Assembly: GCA_002168195.1 (NCBI GenBank)
Contig: NHBP01000020.1
Location: 13,848-19,217 of the forward strand
From: Planctomycetaceae bacterium TMED10
GTDB lineage: Bacteria > Planctomycetota > Planctomycetia > Pirellulales > UBA7805
Length of the DNA: 5,370 bases
Direction of reading: 5' to 3'
The position numbers were made by a program, and so were the translations under genes. The first letter of the stretch is position 1. Each line of letters begins with the position of its first letter. The notes beneath the pieces are model-generated. The model saw nothing but the letters and a program-made list of their open reading frames with translations, did no database searches and was not told the DNA's origin. Positions 1-5,370 of this stretch are shown here, one piece after another.

Positions 1-1134
1 CGCGATACGGGCAACCGCACGCGCCGGAAGGATGCGGGTAATGATGTTCCGCACAAAAATCGCAAACTGACCCTTGGGTAGGTAAGTTGGAGCCACCTTG
101 AGTGCGTTTTTCTGTTTCGTCTTGATTAATGATTGAAGTCGCTCTTCATATTTGCGGAATGCGGTTGCATAATCGTCTCCCGCCAAAGTCAGTTCACCGG
201 CCAGTACATACGCCTCGAGCATCCCCATCCCGGTGCCCTCTCCGGCAAGCAATGAAAGGCAGGCCGCCGCATCACCCACCAGTGCCACCCTGCCCCGTGT
301 CCAGCGCTTCATGTGAATCTGACTGACCACGTCGTAATAAATGTGATTCATGTGATCGAGCGCCGCGAGGATTTGCGGACATTCCCAGCCCATGCCCGCA
401 AAACCTGCTTTTAACTCATCACGCTTCTCATCGTCGGTGTGGGGAACACCCGGACCGACGAGTGGTTCGCGGATGCCGAGTAAGAAAAGTGTTTTGTTAT
501 TGCGCTTGGAAAAGCGTGAAACTTGCCTCTTCGGTTCAGTATGCGAGATAAAAGTCAATTCATCGCGGGGCTGATAATCATCGACTTCAATCGCCGCAAC
601 GCGCATGTCTAAATAGTTTTCAAATTGTTTCATGGGCCCGAAGACCAAGTCCCGCACCCGCGAGTGCAGTCCATCGGCTCCCACGACAAGGTCGAACGAT
701 TGAGGCGGAGCATGCTCGAACGTTACATCGACCTGACCTTCCTGTTCGTTGATCGTGGCAATCGAATCTCCAAAGATCATTTCGACCTTACCCTTCACCT
801 GACCGAAGATTGCCATGGCAAGGTCTCCGCGCTCGACCGTAACGAAACGGTCATTGACCATCTGGCCGAGAATCTGAGGCTTGAAGGTGGCACTTATCTT
901 GCCGGAAGCATTGACCCATTGAACATCCTGCACGTGATAGCCCAGTTCGAGCAATTTTGAAAGGATTCCCATTTTTTCGGCCTGGTCGTAGCCGAGGCCC
1001 CAGCAGTCGACTAAATAACCGCCTGCTCGGGGTCCGGGTGCCTTTTCAATCAGCACCGGTTCATGGCCGAATCGATGGAGCCAGTAGGCCAGTGCGGGGC
1101 CGGCAATCCCCATGCCGTTAATTGCAATTTTCAT
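1..1134 (-). CDS. FAD-dependent class A monooxygenase (UbiH/TetX-like), C-terminus cut by window edge
   Basis: 378 codons are present from the ATG at 1134, with no stop before the left edge, so the C-terminus is missing. The protein starts with a Rossmann beta-alpha-beta unit: MKIAINGMGIAGPALAYWL carries the FAD-binding GxGxxG (G7, G9, G12), with the acidic residue E30 ending strand 2 (VLIEKA). R102 in ERGDLA matches the conserved FAD-contacting Arg. FDLVVGADGLHSRVR (about 147-161) is the DG motif that contacts FAD and NAD(P)H. GRVALVGDAA (GD motif, D288) binds the FAD ribityl chain and is followed by AGEGTGMG. These motifs in this order define the class A flavoprotein hydroxylases, which use NAD(P)H and O2 to hydroxylate, and sometimes inactivate, aromatic or polyketide-like substrates. 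The substrate cannot be read from the sequence. The Pro usually found just after the GD motif is absent (ACLSLL). No strong Shine-Dalgarno precedes the ATG. The gene is divergent from its neighbour. The family call is secure; a specific function is not. Confidence 0.
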   Translation of the reverse strand, partial: MKIAINGMGIAGPALAYWLHRFGHEPVLIEKAPGPRAGGYLVDCWGLGYDQAEKMGILSKLLELGYHVQDVQWVNASGKISATFKPQILGQMVNDRFVTVERGDLAMAIFGQVKGKVEMIFGDSIATINEQEGQVDVTFEHAPPQSFDLVVGADGLHSRVRDLVFGPMKQFENYLDMRVAAIEVDDYQPRDELTFISHTEPKRQVSRFSKRNNKTLFLLGIREPLVGPGVPHTDDEKRDELKAGFAGMGWECPQILAALDHMNHIYYDVVSQIHMKRWTRGRVALVGDAAACLSLLAGEGTGMGMLEAYVLAGELTLAGDDYATAFRKYEERLQSLIKTKQKNALKVAPTYLPKGQFAIFVRNIITRILPARAVARIA

Positions 1135-1176
1135 ATTCTGTCTTTCTGACGGCACAGATTCCAAACTTGCAAAACC

Positions 1177-1206
1177 AGTCTGCGTGGTGATCTGGGACAG
1201 CGTCAA
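1177..1206 (-). promoter_or_regulatory. weak candidate promoter for the monooxygenase
   Basis: On the minus strand TTGACG (1206-1201) is followed after 18 bases by CAGACT (1182-1177). The -35 matches five of six sigma-70 consensus bases, but the -10 matches only three. It would place a start site about 35-40 bases upstream of the ATG at 1134, which is a sensible distance. The poor -10 keeps this tentative. Confidence 0.2.
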
Positions 1207-1224
1207 GGGGCTGAGGAAAGATGG

Positions 1225-1266
1225 AGTTCAAGGTGCTTGGTTCCCGGGTCTCAGGTCTTGGGTTTC
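1225..1266 (+). repeat. degenerate seven-base tandem repeat in the divergent intergenic region
   Basis: Read in sevens from 1225 the sequence is AGTTCAA, GGTGCTT, GGTTCCC, GGGTCTC, AGGTCTT, GGGTTTC, giving a consensus close to RGKTCYY. Six imperfect units follow one another without a gap. The period of seven is not a multiple of three and the unit is degenerate, so this looks like a decayed non-coding heptad repeat. It overlaps the first codons of the longest possible reading frame of the neighbouring pilin-like gene (ATG 1221), which is one reason for preferring a later start. Its role is unknown. Confidence 0.4.
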
Positions 1267-1268
1267 TC

Positions 1269-1300
1269 TTGAGAATATTGGAAAGCTCTGTTAGTTTAAT
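1269..1300 (+). promoter_or_regulatory. weak candidate promoter for the pilin-like gene
   Basis: TTGAGA (1269-1274) resembles a -35 box. Two -10-like boxes follow: TAGTTT at 17 bases (1292-1297, three of six consensus bases) and TTTAAT at 20 bases (1295-1300, five of six). Neither pair combines a good box with good spacing. If real, transcription would begin near 1305, downstream of the ATG at 1221, which would support the TTG start at 1413. Confidence 0.2.
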
Positions 1301-1412
1301 TGGTGACAAAACGCTTTCTAGTCGTTGGGGTACACCTGCCGTGCACGCACGATTTTTTCCTGAAGACTGTTTTTCTCCGCGCGTTTGCTCGCCCCCGATT
1401 CGGCACTCTTTT

Positions 1413-3431
1413 TTGAAGCCTGGTTTCACCCTGGTCGAATTATTGATCGTGATCGGTGTAATCGTGGTCTTAATCGCACTGCTTCTCCCTTCGGTAGCTT
1501 CGGTGCGTGCGCGTGCCCGTACGGCCGAATGCCAGAGCAACTTGGCGCAACTGGGACTTGCACTCCGCGCGGCAGATCGAAATCGCAACGTGCCTGTTTC
1601 CGCAGTCGATGGTGATGGAAACCGCTGGACGGCGCAGATTGAACCGTTTCTTGAGGGGGAAGACGGCGAACTGTTTCTCTGTCCCGCCGATCCAAGTCCG
1701 CTGGATCATCAGGCCGAGGTCCCTCCGTCTAGTTTTGGGGCCAACAGCCAAATGCACCGGATGCGCGGTAGCGACGGAGAGAAAATGACCCTGCTCGATT
1801 TTGGTGATGGAGATGGCGACGGGACCAACGACACGGTGATCCACGTGATCGTGCCGGAGGGGGAGGACGACAATAATTGGAAAACGAACGTAAACGGCGA
1901 GCAGGCTTTCCATGCGGGAATCGATGAGGCTGGCTCACGCCATGGTGGAAATGTGAACGTGTTGCGGCACAACGGCACCGTGACGTCCGAATCGGTCGAG
2001 GATCTGCTGCAGCATCATCCCGCCCAAGATGGCTCGGGCGACTGGGTGCCATGGCGGACCGGAAGTGATGCGTCCACGAGCGATCGGGCCTGGAGTGCCC
2101 CGGATTCGGAAGGAGGAGGTGAAATCGACTCGGACGGTGATGGCATTGCCAATGCCGAAGATAACTGCCCACAGAACGCCAATCCCAGTCAGACCAACTC
2201 GGATGAAGATGCGTATGGCGACGCCTGCGATGACTGCCCCGAAAACTCGGAGAAATACAATCTCGGCTCAGGAGAGGATTGCGATGCGGGAGGAGAAGCG
2301 ACCGGCGGTGGTGGCGGTGGTGGCGGTGGTGGAGAAGATACGGGGGATGACGGCGGTGAAGACACAGGGAGTGGAACCGAGGAAACCGATCCCACGGAAG
2401 AAGAAGACCAAGTGACCGCCTGTGGTGATGTGGTGGAAAACGGGTTTGTCTGTGGACTTTATGCCGAGTTCTGGAACAACAATCCGCTCGACAACGACTA
2501 TGAATCATCACCCGTGGCAAGCCGAGTCGATAATACGCTCAATTTTCCACCCGGGATCGATGGCGCGGGCAACGACATTGTCGATGCTTACAATCCAGGA
2601 TTCTTCGGCAGCGACTACCCTCCCTACCGCCCCGATGGGGTGGGGCCGAATGTGTGGTGTGGACAGTGGTCCGGAGAGATTCAGGCACCGGCCACCGGAA
2701 GCTATCAGTTTTATATGAAGTACGACGACGGGACGCAGGTGATGATCGATAACGTGACGGTCCATGATCGGCTCGATCACTACTACCAGTGCGATACCTG
2801 TTCTCCGGTGGCCATCGGGCAAACGTTCCATTGGCAAGCTGGCGAGTGGTACTGCATTCGTATCCGTCACGGTGTCCATTGCTGACCGGTCTGGTTCCAA
2901 CTGGCGTGGTCGACGCCAGAGAATCCTGAAATGCACCAGATCCCTGCGCAAGTCTTTCGGACCCACGAAAGTCAAAGTGGTTCGCCTAGATGCGTGCAAC
3001 ATATTCAGATTTTTAATCACAATTCGGATTCGCAGCGGCAGCAGATAGGTCTTGCGGAGGTTGAAGTGTTTGCCGGAGGCGCCAATGTTGCTGGCGGAGG
3101 AACGGCGATCCAGGGTGATAAATCGCAGCAGACGGCCACCGCCGATGGTGCTCCGGAGAATGCCATCGATGGGGATCCCTCGACCGAATCGCTGACCGAT
3201 CACGGCCATATCCAACGGGGAGGATTGTGGTGGAAACTGGATCTTGGCTCCGAGCAGGATATCGATCGCATTCGGATCACTTCGCCGAGTACCGCTGGAT
3301 CGGATCTCGAAGGAGCCTTCATTTATGCCCGCGATTCGAATTACCAGATTCTCTGGTCGGGGCGGATTACGGGCGCCGCCGATGGCAGCATGCACGATTT
3401 TTCGGTGGAGACCTGCTGTTCGGGCCCCTAA
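1413..3431 (+). CDS. pilin-like secreted protein with TSP3-like, PA14 and F5/8 type C-like domains, interrupted by one in-frame TGA (candidate selenoprotein)
   Basis: Numbering is from TTG 1413. The leader is MKPG, cut before F5; [11 protein letters not shown] plus the hydrophobic run to about 25 is a type IV prepilin signal with the conserved Glu at mature position 5. H177-x9-NG188 is a variant of the H-x9-DG motif of PVC prepilins. DSDGDG and DNC/DDC Asp-rich repeats (about 239-290) resemble thrombospondin type 3 Ca-binding repeats. A ten-Gly run and an Asp/Glu/Thr-rich linker follow. From about 347 (CGLYAEFW) a PA14 domain runs across the TGA at codon 491 (2883-2885) and ends in [17 protein letters not shown]. 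An F5/8C-like domain follows (about 527-670; [34 protein letters not shown]). If TGA terminates, the product is 490 residues; if decoded, 672. An in-frame ATG at 1221 with GAGGA just upstream would add 64 residues, but it lies at a heptad repeat and gives an unusually long leader. The TTG has no clear Shine-Dalgarno. Role inferred: surface or pseudopilus-linked, perhaps carbohydrate-binding, protein. Confidence 0.8.
2304..2330 (+). repeat. three tandem copies of GGCGGTGGT encoding polyglycine
   Basis: GGCGGTGGT occurs three times head to tail and is followed by GGA, giving ten consecutive Gly codons. It lies in the linker between the TSP3-like segment and the PA14 domain. The near-identical nine-base units make the linker length prone to slippage between strains without breaking the frame. 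Confidence 0.85.
2883..2885 (+). other. in-frame TGA, possible selenocysteine codon or readthrough site
   Basis: The TGA falls between RIRHGVHC and PVWFQLAW. Both sides belong to one PA14 domain: the upstream part has the AGEWYCIRI strand and the downstream part the typical closing LAWSTP and IP. The frame is unchanged across it, and 181 sense codons follow before TAA at 3429-3431. The residue before it is Cys, so decoding as Sec would give a Cys-Sec pair near the CDTC and WYC cysteines. The next base is C; UGAC is a known leaky stop context in bacteria. The gene downstream ends in TGA, and Trp is written TGG here, so a changed genetic code is unlikely. Confidence 0.5.
2893..2926 (+). promoter_or_regulatory. 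SECIS-like stem-loop downstream of the in-frame TGA
   Basis: CTGGCGT (2901-2907) pairs perfectly with ACGCCAG (2913-2919), giving seven base pairs around the loop GGTCG (2908-2912). A lower helix is possible: GG 2893-2894 with CC 2925-2926 and TT 2895-2896 with AA 2922-2923, leaving T2924 bulged, separated from the upper stem by a CCAA/AG internal loop. Bacterial SECIS elements lie just 3' of the UGA, within the coding region, with the apical loop roughly 16-37 bases away and a G in its first positions. Here the loop begins 22 bases after the TGA and starts GG. Its GGUC also occurs in the AGGUCU loop of E. coli fdhF. The fit is suggestive, but the consensus is loose and chance is possible. 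Confidence 0.4.
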
Positions 3432-3452
3432 CTATTTTTTAATGAGACAGCA

Positions 3453-4181
3453 ATGAATCGATCCTTGCACTGCTTTGGCCGGGTTGCAGTAGCCGCTTTC
3501 TTTTTAGCAAACGGGTGTGGTTCGCCCTCATCGAGCGGATCGCTGCAACCGGGTACGGAGGTTCAGTTGATTGGGGAAGAGGCAGGGTTTGGCAAAATTC
3601 AGACCTCGGAGGGCGAGGTGGGCTATGTTCCGCTCGGGATGCTCAAGCAGCGCAACACGGCCGAAGCGTTTGATGCAGATCATACGCACGCGATTGTCCG
3701 TGCAACCGATTTTTACGATGGCCTACCGGTTGAGCCGATCGCCCCGCCTCCGCCTCGCGACCGTGCTGCAATCGATCGTGAACAACATACGCTCAACGCG
3801 CTTTTCATTGGCGAGGAGACCGGCCGGGAAGTGATTGCCCCCGGGAACGTGCACTACTTTGTGGTGGACGAAGAGACGGGTGAGCGATGTTGGCGGTCGA
3901 TCGAGTGCATTCATCCGGATTGTCCCGGTGAAAAAAAGAATGGTCGCCCGTACTATGTTTTCTTTCTTGTTGCGGAGAAGCCCAACGAAGAAGAGCCGCC
4001 GATCGAATGCAATGCGTGCCTCAGGTTTCGAGATGTTGATCGCGAAACACCGCTGGAAAAGACTGAGTGGAGTCGTTATGTGCGCCCCTACGAACTTCCC
4101 GAAACGCTCCGCCGACGCGGAGAACTGGACGACGAGCGGCGGCGGTTTGTCGAGGAACTCCGCAAAACGCATGCAGATTGA
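3453..4181 (+). CDS. predicted lipoprotein with SH3-like domain and C-terminal Cys-rich (possible zinc ribbon) region
   Basis: 242 residues. The N-terminus MNRSLHCFGR is followed by a short hydrophobic run and LANGC, a plausible lipobox that makes C22 the lipidated residue and points to membrane anchoring. A Ser/Gly-rich spacer follows. Residues about 31-65 (LQPGTEVQLIGEEAGFGKIQ...GEVGYVPLGMLK) match the bacterial SH3 pattern, often a wall or peptide-binding module. A Pro-rich stretch (PIAPPPP) leads to a second part where C152-x4-C157 and C186-x2-C189 (CIHPDC, CNAC) could form a four-Cys metal site. The C-terminal RYVRPYELPETLRRRGELDDERRRFVEELRK is charged and probably helical. The ATG lies 21 bases after the preceding gene's TAA on the same strand with no terminator between, so cotranscription is likely. 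The ribosome site is weak (GAGAC). I do not recognise a named family for the whole protein; partnership with the pilin-like protein is inference. Confidence 0.85.
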   Translation: MNRSLHCFGRVAVAAFFLANGCGSPSSSGSLQPGTEVQLIGEEAGFGKIQTSEGEVGYVPLGMLKQRNTAEAFDADHTHAIVRATDFYDGLPVEPIAPPPPRDRAAIDREQHTLNALFIGEETGREVIAPGNVHYFVVDEETGERCWRSIECIHPDCPGEKKNGRPYYVFFLVAEKPNEEEPPIECNACLRFRDVDRETPLEKTEWSRYVRPYELPETLRRRGELDDERRRFVEELRKTHAD

Positions 4182-4316
4182 ACGATATTTATTTGCCTCG
4201 TTAACGGTGGGGGTTAACCTCAGTCCAAGGTAGGTAACTGCTTGAGGGTTGGGAAGTTCGGTAGCTGCGGACTCCACGCCAAGTGAATCCTCTCGTTTTT
4301 GTATCCTTTTAATCGT

Positions 4317-4344
4317 TTGACAGGGGTGAAGATCCGCCTATAGT
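4317..4344 (+). promoter_or_regulatory. strong sigma-70-type promoter for the gene at 4535
   Basis: TTGACA (4317-4322) matches the -35 consensus perfectly. After 16 bases comes TATAGT (4339-4344), five of six bases of the -10 consensus. The predicted transcription start is near 4351, leaving an untranslated leader of about 180 bases before the ATG at 4535. It is the clearest promoter in the window. Confidence 0.7.
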
Positions 4345-4352
4345 GAGGCTCA

Positions 4353-4367
4353 GTGCAGGGGCTGCAC
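4353..4367 (+). other. hairpin at the predicted 5' end of the leader transcript
   Basis: GTGCAG (4353-4358) and CTGCAC (4362-4367) are perfect reverse complements around a three-base GGG loop. The stem starts about two bases after the predicted transcription start. No T-run follows, so termination is unlikely; stabilising the 5' end or acting as part of a leader regulator is possible. Confidence 0.4.
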
Positions 4368-4381
4368 GAACAAGCAACTTT

Positions 4382-4405
4382 CGTGCTTTCTTTGGCGTGC
4401 TTTCT
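4382..4405 (+). repeat. ten-base direct repeat in the leader
   Basis: CGTGCTTTCT occurs at 4382-4391 and again at 4396-4405, separated by TTGG, so the copies start 14 bases apart. It lies downstream of the predicted transcription start. It could be a regulator binding site or an RNA element, or chance. Confidence 0.5.
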
Positions 4406-4518
4406 CTGGGCTGACCGGGGTATAAGAACGGGCCGGTGTTTCTTTCCGGACGCTTCTTCCGACACGCGATGAATTGCATTTGCTGCCCGAGGACGAAGTT
4501 GGTAGTTAACATATTTTT

Positions 4519-4537
4519 GGAGCATGGCGTACTGATG
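4519..4537 (+). promoter_or_regulatory. ribosome site and overlapping three-codon ORF before the secreted-protein gene
   Basis: GGAG (4519-4522) lies 12 bases before the chosen ATG (4535), rather far. A second ATG at 4524 opens ATG GCG TAC TGA, whose stop overlaps the real start as TGATG. The upstream ATG is only one base from GGAG, too close for efficient use. The arrangement could give weak translational coupling or be incidental. Confidence 0.35.
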
Positions 4538-5370
4538 ATTAAAAGAATAAAAATGGCATTGGTTGCCTCATTGGTTGTCTGCTTAGCAGCTTCGCCAGCC
4601 GTTGCTGATTTAGCGGCGTTTACTGGGAATAGCTATGGCTGGACATCGTACAATGACGTGATCGCCGGGTCGCCCATGGGCGGTGCTACGTACGACATGG
4701 CGTTGAGCCAGGGTGGTAAGTTTGCAACCGACTTCGGTATTGACACCGATTACGGCGGCGGGTCGGGAACCGGTTGCTGGCTCTGGAGTCAGAATACCTA
4801 CACCAGCGGCAACAAGGCGGGCGATATGGTGGATTACGACACGGGTGCCGCCGTGGCCACCTTGACCTGGGATCTGGTAAACCCGCAGAGTGGTAACAAC
4901 ATGTGGGCTAGCACCTCGAGCCAAGCTTCCTCGGGTCACCGAGACGTAGTCTTTGGCGACACGCTTGGTGCTTTCGTAGGATCAGGTTATGGACATGCAC
5001 GATCGGAGCAGCATAACCCTAGTTTCGTCGCCGGTCGGGGAAGTTCGCTGACGTTTGCCGGTTTGGATGACAGCAAGACATACGACTTTGTGGCCGAGGC
5101 GAGTAGCTCAAGAACGGACCTGGGTGACATGCAGTACCACGTTGAAATCGGCTCGAGTTGGGCCAATGAAAGCGTCGCGACGACGACCGCAGCCGGTTAC
5201 AGCGCGGGGATGACCAGCGTGTGGGCCGATGACCTTGTCGCATTTACGGGTATTACGCCGGTTGGAGGAGTCATTGAAATTCAGTTTCTTTCGATCGGTA
5301 CCCAAGGCGCCAGTCCGGGCGGTCAAAATCGCGGAAATGACCTTTCGGTCGGTGCGTTTGCCCTCGGTGA
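4535..5370 (+). CDS. secreted protein resembling PEP-CTERM passenger proteins, C-terminus cut by window edge
   Basis: 278 codons are present with no stop before the right edge. MIKRIKMALVASLVVCLAASPAVAD is a classic Sec signal peptide: basic start, hydrophobic core, and an AVA site predicting cleavage before D25. The mature part is rich in Gly, Ser, Thr, Asp and aromatic residues with few Lys, and looks beta-rich. The segment SLTFAGLDDSKTYDFVAEAS (about 170-190) and the later GGVIEIQFLSIG resemble galactose-binding-like beta-sandwich passengers common among PEP-CTERM and other exported proteins of planctomycetes and Verrucomicrobia. Whether a PEP-CTERM anchor or other sorting tail follows cannot be seen. 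ATG 4535 is preferred over the in-frame ATG at 4553 because it includes the KRIK basic stretch of the signal. It has its own strong promoter and is therefore probably independent of the upstream pair. The substrate or ligand is unknown. Confidence 0.8.
   Translation, partial: MIKRIKMALVASLVVCLAASPAVADLAAFTGNSYGWTSYNDVIAGSPMGGATYDMALSQGGKFATDFGIDTDYGGGSGTGCWLWSQNTYTSGNKAGDMVDYDTGAAVATLTWDLVNPQSGNNMWASTSSQASSGHRDVVFGDTLGAFVGSGYGHARSEQHNPSFVAGRGSSLTFAGLDDSKTYDFVAEASSSRTDLGDMQYHVEIGSSWANESVATTTAAGYSAGMTSVWADDLVAFTGITPVGGVIEIQFLSIGTQGASPGGQNRGNDLSVGAFALG

Larger units (their letters stand above)
4182..4534. other. 353-base non-coding stretch: promoter and long leader, no gene found
   Basis: No convincing gene lies here on either strand. 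It holds an inverted repeat of GTTAAC (4200-4205 and 4213-4218, loop GGTGGGG) just after the lipoprotein stop, which lacks a T-run and so is not a standard terminator. It also holds a strong promoter (4317-4344), a hairpin at the predicted transcript start (4353-4367), a ten-base direct repeat (4382-4405) and the ribosome site of the next gene. The segment at 4222-4262 (starting AGTCCAAGGT) loosely resembles the heptad repeat at 1225-1266, without clear periodicity. Confidence 0.6.

Noticed and set aside
625..960. 111-codon plus-strand open frame
   Set aside because: It is the complement of the FAD monooxygenase, whose motifs are unmistakable on the minus strand.
1729..2520. 263-codon open frame on the minus strand
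   Set aside because: It is antisense to the TSP3-like and linker part of the pilin-like gene. Its product is dominated by Arg, His, Ser and Pro, as expected from reading the complement of Asp/Gly-rich codons, and has no recognisable domain.
2883..2885. TGA read as Trp under an alternative genetic code
   Set aside because: The neighbouring gene ends in TGA (4179-4181), Trp is TGG throughout, and no other in-frame TGA occurs in the remaining genes.
2883..2935. Frameshift as the cause of the broken PA14 gene
   Set aside because: The sequence before the TGA and the PA14 completion after it are in the same frame, so no indel is needed; only the stop codon itself interrupts the protein.
2508..3395. 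295-codon open frame on the minus strand
   Set aside because: It is antisense to the PA14 and F5/8C-like region, which has clear domain patterns on the plus strand. No motif is seen in the minus-strand product.
3421..3440. Terminator after the pilin-like gene (GGGCCC and a T6 run at 3435-3440)
   Set aside because: GGGCCC is only a six-base palindrome and cannot form a hairpin with a loop; no stem precedes the T-run.
4200..4218. Intrinsic terminator after the lipoprotein gene
   Set aside because: GTTAAC repeated around a seven-base loop can form a six-pair AT-rich stem, but no T-run follows on either strand.
4220..4525. 101-codon open frame on the minus strand in the intergenic region
   Set aside because: No domain, no ribosome site, and it runs antisense to a strong promoter and leader. 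Its length is within what chance gives.

Overview
The window looks like chromosomal DNA from a member of the Planctomycetota or a close relative in the PVC group. The evidence is a type IV pilin-like protein with a planctomycete-style prepilin leader and an H-x9-[DN]G motif, PA14 and F5/8 type C-like (fucolectin-like) domains on a secreted protein, a lipoprotein with an SH3-like and a Cys-rich region, and a secreted protein resembling PEP-CTERM passengers. The species cannot be named from this sequence. No rRNA, tRNA, CRISPR array, transposase or attachment site is visible.

Layout. Bases 1-1134 (minus strand) hold most of a class A FAD-dependent monooxygenase whose C-terminus runs off the left edge. 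A divergent intergenic region of about 280 bases follows, containing a degenerate seven-base repeat and only weak promoter candidates. Bases 1413-3431 (plus) encode a large secreted modular protein: pilin-like N-terminus, thrombospondin type 3-like Ca-binding segment, Gly/Asp/Glu-rich linker, PA14 domain and F5/8 type C-like domain. A lipoprotein with an SH3-like domain and a possible zinc-binding Cys cluster starts 21 bases later (3453-4181), probably in the same transcript. A 353-base non-coding stretch follows with a strong sigma-70-type promoter and an apparent long leader. It drives an exported protein that begins at 4535 and runs off the right edge.

The main point of interest is the large secreted gene. 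Its frame is broken by a single in-frame TGA at 2883-2885, inside the PA14 domain. The same frame stays open for another 181 codons that finish the PA14 fold and encode a whole second domain. Sixteen bases after the TGA lies a perfect 7-bp stem with a GGUCG loop. Its position and apical guanosines fit the general description of bacterial SECIS elements, and its GGUC resembles the loop of the E. coli fdhF element. The residue before the TGA is Cys and this part of the PA14 domain is unusually Cys-rich. The gene is therefore a candidate secreted selenoprotein with a Cys-Sec pair. Leaky stop readthrough, a recent nonsense mutation and a sequencing error remain alternatives.

The large protein and the lipoprotein probably act together at the cell envelope or surface. 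The monooxygenase and the rightmost gene look like independent units.
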